From contig NZ_LR797830.1 in assembly GCF_903064525.1 (NCBI RefSeq), positions 682,001 to 746,000 on the forward strand: a DNA stretch of 64,000 bases, in the 5' to 3' direction. A program made the translations under genes and the position numbers. Source of the DNA: Methylacidimicrobium sp. AP8. GTDB lineage: Bacteria; Verrucomicrobiota; Verrucomicrobiia; Methylacidiphilales; Methylacidiphilaceae. This document shows, one piece after another, positions 42,381-52,764 of this stretch; the stretch's first letter is position 1, and each line of letters begins with the position of its first letter. Below the pieces are notes generated by a model. The model ran no database searches, was not told the DNA's origin, and saw only the letters and a list, made by a program, of their open reading frames with translations.

Positions 42381-45300
42381 ATGGTTAGCGAAAGCATGAC
42401 GGCTCGAGAAATTCTCGGGTTGGAACGGTCGAGCGATTTCAACGAAGCCTGCATTACAATCGCTTCGCCGCAGACCATCGAATCGTGGAGCAAAGGCGAG
42501 GTCAAAAACCCCGAGACGATCAATTACCGGACCTTCAAGCCCGAAAAAGGAGGCCTCTTCTGCGAGCGGATCTTCGGCCCGACGAAGGATTGGGAGTGCG
42601 CCTGCGGGAAGTACAAGCGGATCAAGTATAAGGGTGTGGTTTGCGATCGATGCGGCGTCGAGGTGACCCTTTCCCGCGTCCGGCGACAGCGGATGGGGCA
42701 TATCCGGTTGGCCGTGCCTGTGGCGCACATCTGGTTCCTCAAGTGCATGCCGAGCCGGCTCGGGCTTATGATGGACATGACCGCCCGCGACCTCGAGCGG
42801 GTGATCTACTACGAGGATTATCTCGTCGTCGATCCGGGGCGGACCCAACTCCGCCACAAGCAGCTTTTGACCGAGCAGGAGCACCGGGAGGCGGTGGCCC
42901 AATACGGGGAGGGCTCCTTCGTGGCCAAGATGGGAGCCGAGGCCGTCAGGGACTGTCTCAAGCAGATCGATCTGGAGGCGCTCGCCAGAGAGCTCACCCA
43001 GGCCATGGATCAGACCCGGAGCAAGCAGCTCCGGAAGAAGATGGCGAAGCGGCTGAAGCTGATCCAGGGATTCTTGAGCGTCGGCACGCGTCCCGAGTGG
43101 ATGATCCTGGAGATCCTTCCGGTGATTCCGCCGGATCTGCGCCCGCTCGTTCCCTTGGAAGGGGGGCGCTTCGCGACCTCCGATCTCAACGATCTCTACC
43201 GGAGGGTGATCAATCGGAACAACCGCCTCCGCACCCTTCTGCAGCTCAAGACTCCGGAGGTGATTATCCGGAATGAGAAGCGGATGCTGCAGGAAGCCGT
43301 CGACGCCTTGCTCGACAACGGCAGGCACGGCAGGGCCGTGACCGGGGTGGGGAACCGGCCGCTCAAGTCGCTCTCGGACATGCTGCGCGGGAAGACGGGC
43401 CGCTTCCGCATGAACCTTTTGGGCAAGCGGGTCGATTACAGCGGCCGCTCGGTGATCGTGGTCGGGCCGGAGCTGAAGCTCAACCAGTGTGGCTTGCCCA
43501 AGAAGATGGCACTGGTGCTTTTCGAACCGTTCATGATCCGGCGGCTCCGGGAGCTGGGGCATGTGCACACGGTGCGCAGCGCCAAGAAAATGATCGAAAA
43601 ACAGGATCCCCTTGTCTGGGATATCCTCGATCAGGTTACCCAGGGGCATCCAGTGCTCTTGAACCGGGCTCCGACGCTACACCGCCTCTCGGTGCAAGCT
43701 TTCGAGCCGGTCCTGATCGAAGGGGACGCCATCCGGATCCATCCGCTGGTCTGTACCGCCTACAATGCGGACTTTGACGGGGATCAGATGGCCGTTCACG
43801 TCCCTCTTTCGATCGAGGCGCAGCTCGAGGCGCGCCTGCTCATGCTCTCTTCCCAAAACATCTTTTCGCCTTCGAGCGGGCGTCCGATCATGACGCCTAC
43901 GCAGGACATCACGCTCGGCTGCTACTACCTCACCCAGGCGCCTCATCGGCTCCCGCCGGGCTCCCCGCCGTCCAGGCGGCCCATCTTCGCGGACGCCGAC
44001 GAGGTGCTCTTTGCCTTGGCCGAGGGAGTGATCCGGACCCACGACCCCATTCTCTTTGCCAATCCCGACTTCGGGCGGGATACGCCGTTCGGAGACAAGG
44101 AGAAGAAGCTCATCGAAACGACTCCGGGAAGGGTGATCTTTAACCAGATCTGGCCGAAAGGCTTGGGGTTCTATAACAAGACGGCGGGAAAGAAGCAGCT
44201 CGGCGAGATCATCCTCCGTTGCTATCAGCTTGTGGGCCGGGAAGAGACGGCAGCGTGCCTCGACCGGTTGAAGCAGGTAGGCTTCCAGGAAGCGACGCGG
44301 GCGGGCATTTCCATCGGAATGAGCGACATGATCATTCCGGAAGAGAAGGCCCGGGTCGTGGCCAAGGCCCAGGAGCGCGTGGCCGTCGTGGAGCGCCAAT
44401 ACCGGTCGGGCGCGGTCACCGACGGAGAGCGCTACAACAAGATCGTCGACATTTGGACACAGGCCACCGACGAAATCTCCAACATGATCTTCCGGACCCT
44501 GGAAAGCAGCCGGGATCGAGGCGAATTCAACCCGCTTTACCTGATGGTCGATTCGGGCGCGCGGGGAAACCGCCAGCAGGTACGCCAGTTAGCGGGGATT
44601 CGGGGACTGATGGCTAAGCCCTCCGGAGAAATCATCGAGCGTCCGATCACCTCGAACTTCCGGGAAGGGCTTTCGGTCCTCGAATACTTCATCAGCACCC
44701 ACGGGGCGCGGAAAGGGTTGGCGGACACCGCGCTCAAGACGGCGGACGCCGGCTACATGACGCGGAAGCTCCACGACGTGGCGCAGGACGTGGTGGTTAC
44801 CGAGGAGGATTGCGGAACGACCAACGGGCTGATCGTCCAGGCGATCTATGAGGGAGACGAGGAAATCGTCAAGCTGAGCGATCGGATCTACGGTCGGATC
44901 TCGTGCGAGGACATCACCGATCCGGTTACTCGGAACAAGCTGGTGGCGAGCGGGGAGATGATCGACGACGCCAAGGCACGCGCCATCGAGCAGCTCGGTG
45001 TGGAGAAAGTCCGCATCCGCTCGGTCCTCACCTGCGAAAGCAAGTGGGGGGTATGCGCTAAGTGCTACGGGCTCAACCTGGCAACCAACCGGATGGCGAA
45101 GCTGGGCGAGTCGGTCGGGGTGATCGCCGCGCAATCGATCGGAGAGCCGGGCACGCAGTTGACGATGCGAACGTTCCACATCGGGGGGACCGCTTCGCAG
45201 ATCTTCAAGCAGCCGCAGATCCGCGCCAAGAACGACGGGATTGTCCAGTACTCGGACTTGCGGGTGGTACGCTCGCTCGACGGCAATTTCGTCGTCCTGA

Positions 45301-46565
45301 ACAAATCCGGATTCCTTTCGGTCGTCGATCGGTCCGGCCGCGAGCTCGAGCGCCATACGATCGTCATGGGCAGCCTCATCTCCGTGCCGGATGGAGGCGA
45401 GGTGAAGAAAGGCCAGGTCTTCGTGCAATGGGATCCGTACAACGTGCCGGTGTTGACCGAGAAGGCGGGCATCGTCGAGTTTCACGACATCATCGAAGGA
45501 GTGACGGTCAAGAGGGAGCTCGACGAGGCGACCAAGCAGATCGGAACGGTCGTCATCGAGCATAAGCACGACCTCCACCCGCAGATCGTAATTCGCGATC
45601 CGAAGACCGGGGAGGCCCTCGCCTTCTACGGCATTCCGGCGGGAGCCCGAATCGAGGTCAAGCCGCAGGAGGAGGTCGCCGCCGGGCAGCGAATCGCCCG
45701 GACCCCGCGCAAGCTCGTCAAGACCAAGGACATCACCGGGGGCCTGCCCCGCGTGGCCGAGCTCTTCGAAGCGCGGCGCCCGAAAGATTCGGCGGAAATC
45801 GCCCGAATCGACGGGGTCGTCGAGGACGGCGGCATCGTCCGCGGCAAGCGGCGCCTCTTGATACAGGACCCGCAAACAGGGCAGGAAGAAGAGCACCTGA
45901 TCCCGCTCTCCAAGCATCTGATCGTCTTCAAGGGCGACGTGGTGCGCAAGGGGCAGCAGCTCACCGAGGGTCCTATCGTCCCGCAGGAGATTCTGGAGGT
46001 AGGCGGAGTGCAGGAGCTCCAGGAGTATCTTCTCAACGAGGTGCAGGAGGTCTATCGGCTCCAAGGTGTCGAAATCAACGACAAGCATATCGAGATCATC
46101 ATCCGGCAGATGCTGCGCAAGGTGAAGATCCTCGACGCGGGGGACACCCCGTTCCTTTGGGGGGAGCAGGTCGAGCGGCTGGAGTTCGAACGGGTCAACC
46201 GGGAAGTGGAGGCCAAGGGCGGCAAGCCGGCCGAAGGGATCCCCGTGCTCCTCGGCATCACCAAAGCCTCGGTGGAGACCGAAAGCTTCATTGCGGCGGC
46301 GAGCTTCCAGGACACCACCCGTGTCCTTACCGAGGCCGCCACGCTCGGGAAGATCGACAAGCTCCGCGGCTTCAAGGAAAACATCATCATGGGCCGCTTG
46401 ATTCCGGCGGGGACGGGATTCCAAAAGTACCGCCATCTCCGGCTGATCGAGCATGGCGAGCCGCCCGCGCAGCAGCCCGCGCTCGAGGAGGAGGCTTCCT
46501 CCGATCGGCCGCAGTGGAGTCAGCTTCTCCAACGGGCTTCCGCCGGCCGCTCGGGCAGCGAGTAG
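42381..46565 (+). CDS. rpoC: DNA-directed RNA polymerase beta' subunit
   Basis: 1394 residues. N-terminal zinc site [20 protein letters not shown], the catalytic [14 protein letters not shown] with three Asp ligands of Mg2+, bridge-helix/trigger-loop region with [14 protein letters not shown], and a second zinc cluster [13 protein letters not shown]. The C-terminus ends in [12 protein letters not shown]. 72 bases after rpoB. Confidence 0.98.
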   Translation: MVSESMTAREILGLERSSDFNEACITIASPQTIESWSKGEVKNPETINYRTFKPEKGGLFCERIFGPTKDWECACGKYKRIKYKGVVCDRCGVEVTLSRVRRQRMGHIRLAVPVAHIWFLKCMPSRLGLMMDMTARDLERVIYYEDYLVVDPGRTQLRHKQLLTEQEHREAVAQYGEGSFVAKMGAEAVRDCLKQIDLEALARELTQAMDQTRSKQLRKKMAKRLKLIQGFLSVGTRPEWMILEILPVIPPDLRPLVPLEGGRFATSDLNDLYRRVINRNNRLRTLLQLKTPEVIIRNEKRMLQEAVDALLDNGRHGRAVTGVGNRPLKSLSDMLRGKTGRFRMNLLGKRVDYSGRSVIVVGPELKLNQCGLPKKMALVLFEPFMIRRLRELGHVHTVRSAKKMIEKQDPLVWDILDQVTQGHPVLLNRAPTLHRLSVQAFEPVLIEGDAIRIHPLVCTAYNADFDGDQMAVHVPLSIEAQLEARLLMLSSQNIFSPSSGRPIMTPTQDITLGCYYLTQAPHRLPPGSPPSRRPIFADADEVLFALAEGVIRTHDPILFANPDFGRDTPFGDKEKKLIETTPGRVIFNQIWPKGLGFYNKTAGKKQLGEIILRCYQLVGREETAACLDRLKQVGFQEATRAGISIGMSDMIIPEEKARVVAKAQERVAVVERQYRSGAVTDGERYNKIVDIWTQATDEISNMIFRTLESSRDRGEFNPLYLMVDSGARGNRQQVRQLAGIRGLMAKPSGEIIERPITSNFREGLSVLEYFISTHGARKGLADTALKTADAGYMTRKLHDVAQDVVVTEEDCGTTNGLIVQAIYEGDEEIVKLSDRIYGRISCEDITDPVTRNKLVASGEMIDDAKARAIEQLGVEKVRIRSVLTCESKWGVCAKCYGLNLATNRMAKLGESVGVIAAQSIGEPGTQLTMRTFHIGGTASQIFKQPQIRAKNDGIVQYSDLRVVRSLDGNFVVLNKSGFLSVVDRSGRELERHTIVMGSLISVPDGGEVKKGQVFVQWDPYNVPVLTEKAGIVEFHDIIEGVTVKRELDEATKQIGTVVIEHKHDLHPQIVIRDPKTGEALAFYGIPAGARIEVKPQEEVAAGQRIARTPRKLVKTKDITGGLPRVAELFEARRPKDSAEIARIDGVVEDGGIVRGKRRLLIQDPQTGQEEEHLIPLSKHLIVFKGDVVRKGQQLTEGPIVPQEILEVGGVQELQEYLLNEVQEVYRLQGVEINDKHIEIIIRQMLRKVKILDAGDTPFLWGEQVERLEFERVNREVEAKGGKPAEGIPVLLGITKASVETESFIAAASFQDTTRVLTEAATLGKIDKLRGFKENIIMGRLIPAGTGFQKYRHLRLIEHGEPPAQQPALEEEASSDRPQWSQLLQRASAGRSGSE

Positions 46566-46576
46566 CGGATGGCCCG

Positions 46577-46613
46577 CCTCGGTTTGCCGCCGGAAGCGCG
46601 GCAGCGGCCGAGG
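46577..46613. terminator. Composite hairpin between rpoC and folD, possible bidirectional terminator
   Basis: CCTCGG (46577-46582) pairs with CCGAGG (46608-46613), and inside it GCCGC pairs with GCGGC. It sits between the convergent stops of rpoC and folD. Flanking T-runs are weak, so factor-independent termination is uncertain. Confidence 0.45.
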
Positions 46614-46630
46614 TCCGGTTCCCGGCGGGA

Positions 46631-47518
46631 TCAACCGGCGAGCCGCTCGGCGGCCTCGACCGTGTTGGCCAGGAGCATCGCGATGGTCATGGGGCCGACT
46701 CCTCCCGGATTCGGGGTGAGCCAGGCGGCGATCCGAACCGCTTCGGAGAAATGCACGTCGCCGACGATCCTGCTTTTTCCCGGGACCGAGGGGAGCGGCA
46801 GTCGGGTGACGCCCACGTCGACGACGACCGCCCCCGGCTTGATCATCGAACCCCGGACGAATTCGGCTTTGCCGATAGCGGCGATCAGAAAGTCCGCCCG
46901 CCGGCAGTGCTCCGCTATGTGCCGGCTCTGCGAGTGGAGCACCGTGACGGTCGCATCGCCTTGCGATCCTCTGGCCAGCAGGAGAGCCGCAAGCGGCTTT
47001 CCCACGATGTTGCTCCGCCCCAGGATCACGACTTCGGCTCCGGACGTCACGAGGCCGTAGTGCCGGAAGAGCTCGCAGATCCCCGCGGGCGTGCACGGAG
47101 CGAATCCCGACGGATCGCCGAGAAGCAGCTTCCCGGCGTTGACGGGATGAAAGCCGTCGATATCCTTCGCCGGATGGATCGCTTGGCAGACGGCCTCCGC
47201 GCGGATCTGCTGGGGAAGGGGCATTTGCACGAGGATGCCGTGGATCCCGGGATCGCGGTTCTTCTCCTCGATGCGATCGAGGAGCTCCCGTTCCGTGCTC
47301 GGTGCGGGCAGGACGACGGTTTCCGAGCGGATACCGAGTTCCCGGGCCTGCTTTTCCTTCCTGCGGACATAGAGTTCCGAGGCGGGGTCGTCGCCGACCC
47401 GGAAGAAAACAACCGCCGGTTCGATCCCTCGGGCGCGCAGCTTCCGGACTCGAGCCCGGGTCCGCTCATGAACGGCGGCCGCCGCCTGCCGGCCGTCGAG
47501 CAATTTGGCCTGATGCAT
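46631..47518 (-). CDS. folD: Bifunctional methylenetetrahydrofolate dehydrogenase/cyclohydrolase
   Basis: One-carbon enzyme interconverting 5,10-methylene-THF and 10-formyl-THF. 295 residues: YVRRKEKQARELGI (Lys of the YxxxK site), GILVQMPLPQQI, HPAKDIDGFHPVNAGKL, VVILGRSNIVGKPLA (NADP site) and LTPNPGGVGPMTIAMLL. The ATG at 47518 follows AAAGGAG. Starts 11 bases after the SDR gene on the same strand. Confidence 0.96.
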   Translation of the reverse strand: MHQAKLLDGRQAAAAVHERTRARVRKLRARGIEPAVVFFRVGDDPASELYVRRKEKQARELGIRSETVVLPAPSTERELLDRIEEKNRDPGIHGILVQMPLPQQIRAEAVCQAIHPAKDIDGFHPVNAGKLLLGDPSGFAPCTPAGICELFRHYGLVTSGAEVVILGRSNIVGKPLAALLLARGSQGDATVTVLHSQSRHIAEHCRRADFLIAAIGKAEFVRGSMIKPGAVVVDVGVTRLPLPSVPGKSRIVGDVHFSEAVRIAAWLTPNPGGVGPMTIAMLLANTVEAAERLAG

Positions 47519-47529
47519 CGTGCTCTCCT

Positions 47530-48411
47530 TTAGGATGGCTTCGGCAGGACCCGCCCGCGTACGAGGGGAAGCAGACCCTCCCGGAACGACGGGTAGAGCG
47601 GCTTCCACCCCAAAGCGTGAGCCTTGGCGTTGGACACCCGCTTGTGTGTTCGTTTCCGCTTTCGACCGGGAAAGTCGGATTCTCCTCCGGGGGGAGGTGT
47701 CGGCATCGCCAATGTGTCGGCCAACCAGCCGTAAAACTGGCTCTCCCTGACCGGGGCATCATCCACGATGTTGACCGTTTCGCCCCGAAGAGGCAAGGAG
47801 AGGAAATGCAGGATGGCGGAGACGATGTCGTCGCGGTGGACCTGGTTGATCCACCGGTCGACGGCCGAGATCGTCGCTTCCCCGCGCAAGAACCGGTCGA
47901 GAAGATGCGTCCGGCCCGGACCGTAGATCCCGGCGATCCGAAGAACGACTCCGCCGGCCTCGAGCACCATCCGCTCGGCCTGCCGGAGGATTCGGCCGGT
48001 TTCCGATTCGGGCTCGGCGACGGATCGCTCGTCGACGAGCTCGCCCGTCACCTGGCCGTAAACCGAGGTCGAGGAGAGAAAGAAAAGAGGCGATCCCGGA
48101 AAGCGTCGAAGAGCGTGGGCGAGCCCGTCGACGAAGACGTTTTGGAACTCCTTAGGTCCGCCGCGGGAGGAAGAGGGGCCGTAGATCAGGAAATCGGGAG
48201 CGGCGGCCGGCCTCTCCCACGCCGCGCGGGAGCCGACGTCTCCCGCCAGCGCCGGGATGCCCAGAGAGACCAGCCGCGCCCGGCTCTCCTCGCTTCGGAC
48301 CCACGCGCGGACTCGAGCCCTTCGATCCCGGAGGCTCAGCGCGAGGCGCGTGCCCACGTAGCCGCAGCCGACCAGAAGAATTTCTGCGGGAAGCTCCGCG
48401 TCGGGCGTCAT
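47530..48411 (-). CDS. NAD-dependent epimerase/dehydratase-family (SDR) protein
   Basis: 293 residues. N-terminal dinucleotide site ILLVGCGYVGTRLA, FLSSTSVYGQVTGE with a Ser-Tyr pair, LRIAGIYGPGRTHLLDRF and VHRDDIVSAILHFL, as in extended SDRs of the YeeZ type. The YxxxK Lys is not obvious (YGQVT), so it may not be a classical oxidoreductase. In an apparent operon with folD. Substrate unknown. Confidence 0.8.
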   Translation of the reverse strand: MTPDAELPAEILLVGCGYVGTRLALSLRDRRARVRAWVRSEESRARLVSLGIPALAGDVGSRAAWERPAAAPDFLIYGPSSSRGGPKEFQNVFVDGLAHALRRFPGSPLFFLSSTSVYGQVTGELVDERSVAEPESETGRILRQAERMVLEAGGVVLRIAGIYGPGRTHLLDRFLRGEATISAVDRWINQVHRDDIVSAILHFLSLPLRGETVNIVDDAPVRESQFYGWLADTLAMPTPPPGGESDFPGRKRKRTHKRVSNAKAHALGWKPLYPSFREGLLPLVRGRVLPKPS

Positions 48412-48689
48412 GGAGCCAATCTGCCTCGATTCGGCGGAGGAGAAAAGGGCGCTTTTCCAGGGACGCTCCTCTCAGGGAGGGAAGTGACATCCGGGCTGCA
48501 CCCGGCCCGGAAGGACAAAGCCGTTGCGGGAAGGCGGGCGAGCATCCATATATGAATGATAACGATGCGTCGGATGTTCCCTGCGGGCCGTGTCCGCCCA
48601 AGGCCTGCGGTTCTCCCGAAGGAAGAACGGGAGGTAAGGAGGGCGCCCCGGGCGGCTCGCACGGCCTTCGAGCGCACGGCAGGGTGCGT

Positions 48690-49502
48690 ATGACCGAACC
48701 GGGCGGGGAAAAGGCGCGGGCGGGACGGGTGCATCCGCGTTGGGTGGTCAAGCTCGGGACCGGGGTTCTGAGCACCCCCGAGGGCGACCTGGATTTGCCG
48801 CAGATTCGCAGGCTGGTTGAACAGGTTGTCGGGCTCAAGAAGGACGGTTGGGAGATCGTCTTGGTCAGTTCCGGCGCCATCGGCAGCGGCATGGGCCTTT
48901 TAGGCTATGGCCGCAGGCCGACGGCGATCGAGGAGCTGCAAGCCTGCGCGGCGGTCGGGCAGCCGCAGCTCATGCGCTTGTACGAAGAACTCTTCGCCGA
49001 ATGCGGCTATCATGTCGCGCAGTTTTTGCTGACCTACCTCGATCTGGATAGTCGCACCCTCTACGAAAACGCGCGCAAGACGATGGAGCATCTGCTCTCG
49101 AGGAAGATTTTCATTCCGGTCATCAATGAAAACGACGTGGTTTCCTATGAGGAGATCAAATTCGGAGACAACGACCGGCTCTCGGCCCATGTTGCCTCGA
49201 TGGTGAACGCGGACAAGCTGATCATCCTCTCGAACGTCCCCGGCCTGCGGGAACGCGACCAGGAAGGAGGAAAGATCATCCCGCTAGTCGAAGAGATCAC
49301 AGAGGAGATCGAGGCCATGGCGGGACAGACCCGTAGCGAGCGTTCGGTGGGCGGCATGGTGACCAAGGTGGAAGCGGCCCGGATCGCCGGGAGCGCAGGA
49401 ATCCCTATGCAGATCGCCGACGGACGGGCCAAGGCGGTTCTCCGGAGAATCGCCGCCGGGGAGCCCGTCGGTACGCTTTTTCTTGCGCGGGGACAGCGAT
49501 GA
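48690..49502 (+). CDS. proB: Glutamate 5-kinase (short form without PUA domain)
   Basis: First step of proline synthesis. WVVKLGTGVLS, LVSSGAIGSGMGLLGY, PVINENDVVSYEEIKFGDNDRLSAHVA and GGMVTKVEAARIAGSAGI are the amino-acid kinase motifs. 270 residues from the ATG at 48690 (GCAGGGTG upstream), so the C-terminal PUA domain of E. coli ProB is missing. The frame extends to 48552, but that sequence is low-complexity. Overlaps proA as ATGA. Confidence 0.93.
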   Translation: MTEPGGEKARAGRVHPRWVVKLGTGVLSTPEGDLDLPQIRRLVEQVVGLKKDGWEIVLVSSGAIGSGMGLLGYGRRPTAIEELQACAAVGQPQLMRLYEELFAECGYHVAQFLLTYLDLDSRTLYENARKTMEHLLSRKIFIPVINENDVVSYEEIKFGDNDRLSAHVASMVNADKLIILSNVPGLRERDQEGGKIIPLVEEITEEIEAMAGQTRSERSVGGMVTKVEAARIAGSAGIPMQIADGRAKAVLRRIAAGEPVGTLFLARGQR

Positions 49503-50761
49503 ATACCTTGGAAGCGCAGATCGAAGCGGTCTGCCGGAAGGCGAAAGAAGCCGCCCGGAAGGTTGCGCGGCTCTCCGCGGGGGAGATCGACGGGGCTCTC
49601 GCCGCGATCGGAGAGGCCCTAGAAGAGTCACGGCCGCGGATCGAAGAGGCCAATCGGCTCGATCGGGAGCTTGGGTGCACCCAGGGACTTTCCCCCGCGC
49701 TGCTCGACCGCCTGACGCTTTCGCCGAAGGCGTTTTCGACGATGCAGCGCGGGATCGAGGAGGTCCGGAGGCTGCCCAGCCCGCTCGGCCGGGTCCTCGA
49801 AGAGCGGATCCGCCCGAACGGACTTCGGATTCGGAAGGTGCGGGTTCCCATCGGCGTCATCGGGGTGATCTACGAGAGCCGTCCCAACGTCACGGTCGAC
49901 GTAGCGGCGCTCTGCCTGAAAGCCGGCAACGCGGTCGTGCTCCGCGGCGGCAGCGAAGCCTTTTACTCCAACACGGCGCTCGCGCAAGCCGTGCGGAACG
50001 GCCTCGATCGGGCGGGACTCCCGCCGGAGGCGGTTCAGCTGCTCCCCACGGTCGACCGGGCTTCCATTCCCATCCTCTGCCGGCAGCGCCGCTATCTCGA
50101 TCTCCTGATCCCTCGGGGGGGCCCCGGCCTCATCGAGGCGGTTGTCACGCACGCCCAAGTGCCGGTCATCAAGCATTTTCAGGGCATCTGCCATGTTTTC
50201 GTGGAAGCGGCCGCCGATTTGGAGATGGCGCGGAAGATCGTGCTCAACGCGAAATGCCAGCGCCCTGCGGTCTGCAACGCGATGGAAACCCTGCTGGTCG
50301 ACCGGAGGATCGCCCGCGCGTTCCTCCCCGGAATGGTGCGGGAGCTGCGCGCGCGCGGCGTGGAGGTCCGCGGCGACGAGGAGACGCAACGCCTTGGGGG
50401 AGCCGAGGTGGTTCCGGCGTCACCGGAAGATTGGGCGACCGAATACCTCGACATGATCCTCTCCGTGCGGGTGGTGGATGGGTTGCCCGAGGCGCTCTCC
50501 CACATCGAGCAGTTCGGTTCGAGCCATTCGGACGCCATCGTGACCGAGGATCGGGACGCGGCGGAAGAGTTCCTCCGCTCGGTCGATTCGGCGGTGGTCT
50601 ACTGGAACAGCTCCACTCGCTTCACCGACGGAGGAGAGTTCGGCTTGGGCGCCGAAGTCGGGATCAGCACCGACAAGATCCACGCACGAGGCCCGATGGG
50701 GGTCGAGGAGCTGACTTCGTACAAGTACGTCGTGGTCGGCTCCGGCCAGATCCGAGAGTAG
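49499..50761 (+). CDS. proA: Gamma-glutamyl phosphate reductase
   Basis: Second step of proline synthesis, NADPH-dependent. 420 residues of the aldehyde-dehydrogenase superfamily: VPIGVIGVIYESRPNVTVD, LCLKAGNAVVLRGGSEA, the active-site NAKCQRPAVCNAMETLLV and EFGLGAEVGISTDKIHARGPMGVEELTSYKYV near the C-terminus. Translationally coupled with proB. Confidence 0.96.
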   Translation: MNTLEAQIEAVCRKAKEAARKVARLSAGEIDGALAAIGEALEESRPRIEEANRLDRELGCTQGLSPALLDRLTLSPKAFSTMQRGIEEVRRLPSPLGRVLEERIRPNGLRIRKVRVPIGVIGVIYESRPNVTVDVAALCLKAGNAVVLRGGSEAFYSNTALAQAVRNGLDRAGLPPEAVQLLPTVDRASIPILCRQRRYLDLLIPRGGPGLIEAVVTHAQVPVIKHFQGICHVFVEAAADLEMARKIVLNAKCQRPAVCNAMETLLVDRRIARAFLPGMVRELRARGVEVRGDEETQRLGGAEVVPASPEDWATEYLDMILSVRVVDGLPEALSHIEQFGSSHSDAIVTEDRDAAEEFLRSVDSAVVYWNSSTRFTDGGEFGLGAEVGISTDKIHARGPMGVEELTSYKYVVVGSGQIRE

Positions 50762-50785
50762 CCTGCCGCCCACGGACGGGCTTGC

Positions 50786-51406
50786 CTATCCCCCTTCCGG
50801 CGGAGGGTCTTTCCTCTTCGATTCTTCCTCGGAGCCCGGCTCTTCCCGGAGGGACGGGTCGCAAGTCCGGTCGTCCTCTTCGGTGAAGCCTTCCTCCTCG
50901 TATTCATCGAGAATCTCGTCTTCTCGAGCCTCCCCGGGCTCCTCGTCCTCGTCGAAGAGCCCCAGCGCTTCATGTTTGAGGGCGTTGATCATCAATTCGT
51001 TGAAGTTGGAAAATTCCGCGGCCGGCTCCAGGGTGTCGGCGTCCAGGGCATAGTATTTCCGCTCCGGATAACAATAGGCGTAGCGAAAGAGGTCCGAATG
51101 GCCCAGTAGGAGATACTCGGGCGGCTTCTGAAGGCCCTGCGCCGTTAGATTTTCCGCGATCAGGCCGGGAAGAAATTGGTCCTCCTCTTCTTCTTGGTCC
51201 ATCGCGTAGAAGACGACCCCGTTATGCGCAATGCCGTCGGCCAGCAGCAGAAAATCGAGATAATCCGGGGGAATCACGATTCCGTACCGTTCTTCCGCCT
51301 CTTGCGCAAAGGCCGTCACCCGGGACGCCGGGCGTCCAACGAAGGGTTGAAAGCCTGCCGCTTGCTCTTCCTCATTGATCAGGGCGACATAGGTTTTGTA
51401 GTTCAT
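50786..51406 (-). CDS. SMI1/KNR4 (SUKH)-family protein, candidate immunity protein
   Basis: 206 residues. The N-terminal ~140 residues fit the SUKH/YrhA pattern: FAQEAEERYGIVIPPDYLDF with a following LLLADGIAHNGVVFYAM, YLLLGHSDLFRYAYCY and FSNFNELMINAL. A ~55-residue, very acidic tail (EDEEPGEAREDEILDEYEEE) follows. SUKH proteins often neutralise nuclease toxins encoded next to them. Here the gene is 46 bases downstream of an HNH-nuclease-like gene on the same strand, the usual toxin-immunity order. The ATG at 51406 has no clear Shine-Dalgarno; translation coupling with the upstream gene is possible. Confidence 0.72.
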   Translation of the reverse strand: MNYKTYVALINEEEQAAGFQPFVGRPASRVTAFAQEAEERYGIVIPPDYLDFLLLADGIAHNGVVFYAMDQEEEEDQFLPGLIAENLTAQGLQKPPEYLLLGHSDLFRYAYCYPERKYYALDADTLEPAAEFSNFNELMINALKHEALGLFDEDEEPGEAREDEILDEYEEEGFTEEDDRTCDPSLREEPGSEEESKRKDPPPEGG

Positions 51407-51452
51407 AGGGAAACTGGCGGTTTCTGTTCGTTGGTGCGTTGACCGTTGACGC

Positions 51453-52577
51453 TCAGCGCTGGAGGGATCGGCCGTCAGGGTTCTGGTAGGATCTGCCTGT
51501 CGAAGCGGGCGTGCTCCCGGGCTTGCCGAGAACATTGCCACGAGCGGGTAGGATCGGCAATCGGAATCTCGGCGCATGGTCGAAGGGAAGGGCCTTGCCC
51601 TCGACCCGGGCTCCGGCGGGCAGAAACCAGCGGGCGAGCACCGCCCCTTCGGCGGCCGCCTCGGTCCTGGCTCTTTGCTCTTGTTCCGGCCTCCGGTTTT
51701 CCGGCTGGTAATAGATGTTTTGATAGGTGCGCACCGCCGACCGGCACTCCTCGGGCACCTCATACGGCAGCTTGCCCGCGGCACGAGAGAAAGCGACCAG
51801 GCGCCTCTGCCAGCTCGGCGGAAGCTCGGCCTTCGGATCGAGCCTCTTCAGCTCCTGCCGGACTTCTTCCACGCTCGCGAAGGCTTTCCGAGTCGGAGGG
51901 TAAAACGGGAAGAGCGGACGGGGGATGTACGCATCGGTCACCGAGCCCGGAGGAAGATGAAGCTGTGGATGCAGAATGGCGGCGTGGAGAAAATGGTGGG
52001 CGTTCTCCCGATTGTTTCCGCTCGTGAAGGTCGAGATCACCACGAGGTTGCTCGGGTCATTCGGATTTCCCCCGTCGAGCGGGAGAGCGCTTTTTTGGAC
52101 GACGTGGTGGCAATTCCACCGGTCAGCCGGTTTCTCGAGCGCGGCGGCAACGCGGCGCACGCTTCGGGGAAGGATCGCTCGAACCTGAAAGAGCGTGGTC
52201 CGGTCGCGCAAGACCCCGTCCCGGTCGACCGCCTCTCCCCACTTCCTCTTGGGCACCTGTCCGCGCTCCATCATCTCCACTCCTTCCTTGCCGACGGAGA
52301 GCAGGGCGAGCGCGCGCGTGGTCGGGTTCTTGGCCAGAGCAGCGAGGAATTCCGGCCGGATCCGGTTGTATTCCCGGACGATTCTCCTGTAGGCCTTCCC
52401 TTCCCGGTCCAGGGTCTTCACGCGCACTCGTTCTAACGCGATTCCGGGCGCCTCGGGCGGGGTTTCGAGGATCCGTTCGACGGTGCCGACCCGTTCGAGC
52501 ATCTCCACCATCGCCGCGACCCGCCCTTGCATGGCCGGGGACGGACGGACGGAACGGCGGCGGGGGGTCTTGCTCAT
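51453..52577 (-). CDS. HNH-nuclease-like protein, candidate toxin partner of the SUKH protein
   Basis: 374 residues, basic, no signal peptide. A compact His-rich motif sits in the middle: CHHVVQKSALPLDGG (His157/158), NDPSNLVVI and NRENAHHFLH (His194/195/198), which reads as an HNH/EndoVII-type metal-dependent nuclease core. Before it GVEMMERGQVPKRKW resembles the stretch in front of HNH toxin domains. The ~175 residues after the motif are Pro/Arg-rich with no known domain. It could be a polymorphic-toxin-like effector or a house nuclease; the adjacent SUKH gene favours the first. No secretion marker is seen. Confidence 0.6.
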   Translation of the reverse strand: MSKTPRRRSVRPSPAMQGRVAAMVEMLERVGTVERILETPPEAPGIALERVRVKTLDREGKAYRRIVREYNRIRPEFLAALAKNPTTRALALLSVGKEGVEMMERGQVPKRKWGEAVDRDGVLRDRTTLFQVRAILPRSVRRVAAALEKPADRWNCHHVVQKSALPLDGGNPNDPSNLVVISTFTSGNNRENAHHFLHAAILHPQLHLPPGSVTDAYIPRPLFPFYPPTRKAFASVEEVRQELKRLDPKAELPPSWQRRLVAFSRAAGKLPYEVPEECRSAVRTYQNIYYQPENRRPEQEQRARTEAAAEGAVLARWFLPAGARVEGKALPFDHAPRFRLPILPARGNVLGKPGSTPASTGRSYQNPDGRSLQR

Positions 52578-52764
52578 GACCGGACGTGGGCTCTTCCCGT
52601 CTCCTTGTTAGGCGATCGGGTCGTTGTTTGCACCCGGTGCGCGCTTGCGCGATCTTTGGGCTCGACTTCCCCGCCGGAAGATCGTTGATGGTCGCGGTTG
52701 GAGAAGAGGACGACGAGGGGCGGAGCCGGGAAGCGAGGACCAATAGGCTCGGAAAAGAGGAGCG

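Noticed and set aside
48491-48540. SRP (4.5S) RNA-like piece, CCCGGAAGGACAAAGCC, upstream of proB
   Set aside because: The GGAA tetraloop context resembles SRP helix 8, but the conserved GTCAGG and AGCAG strands of the symmetric loop are absent, so I do not call an ffs gene. A short CCGGG/CCCGG hairpin remains, probably chance in GC-rich DNA.
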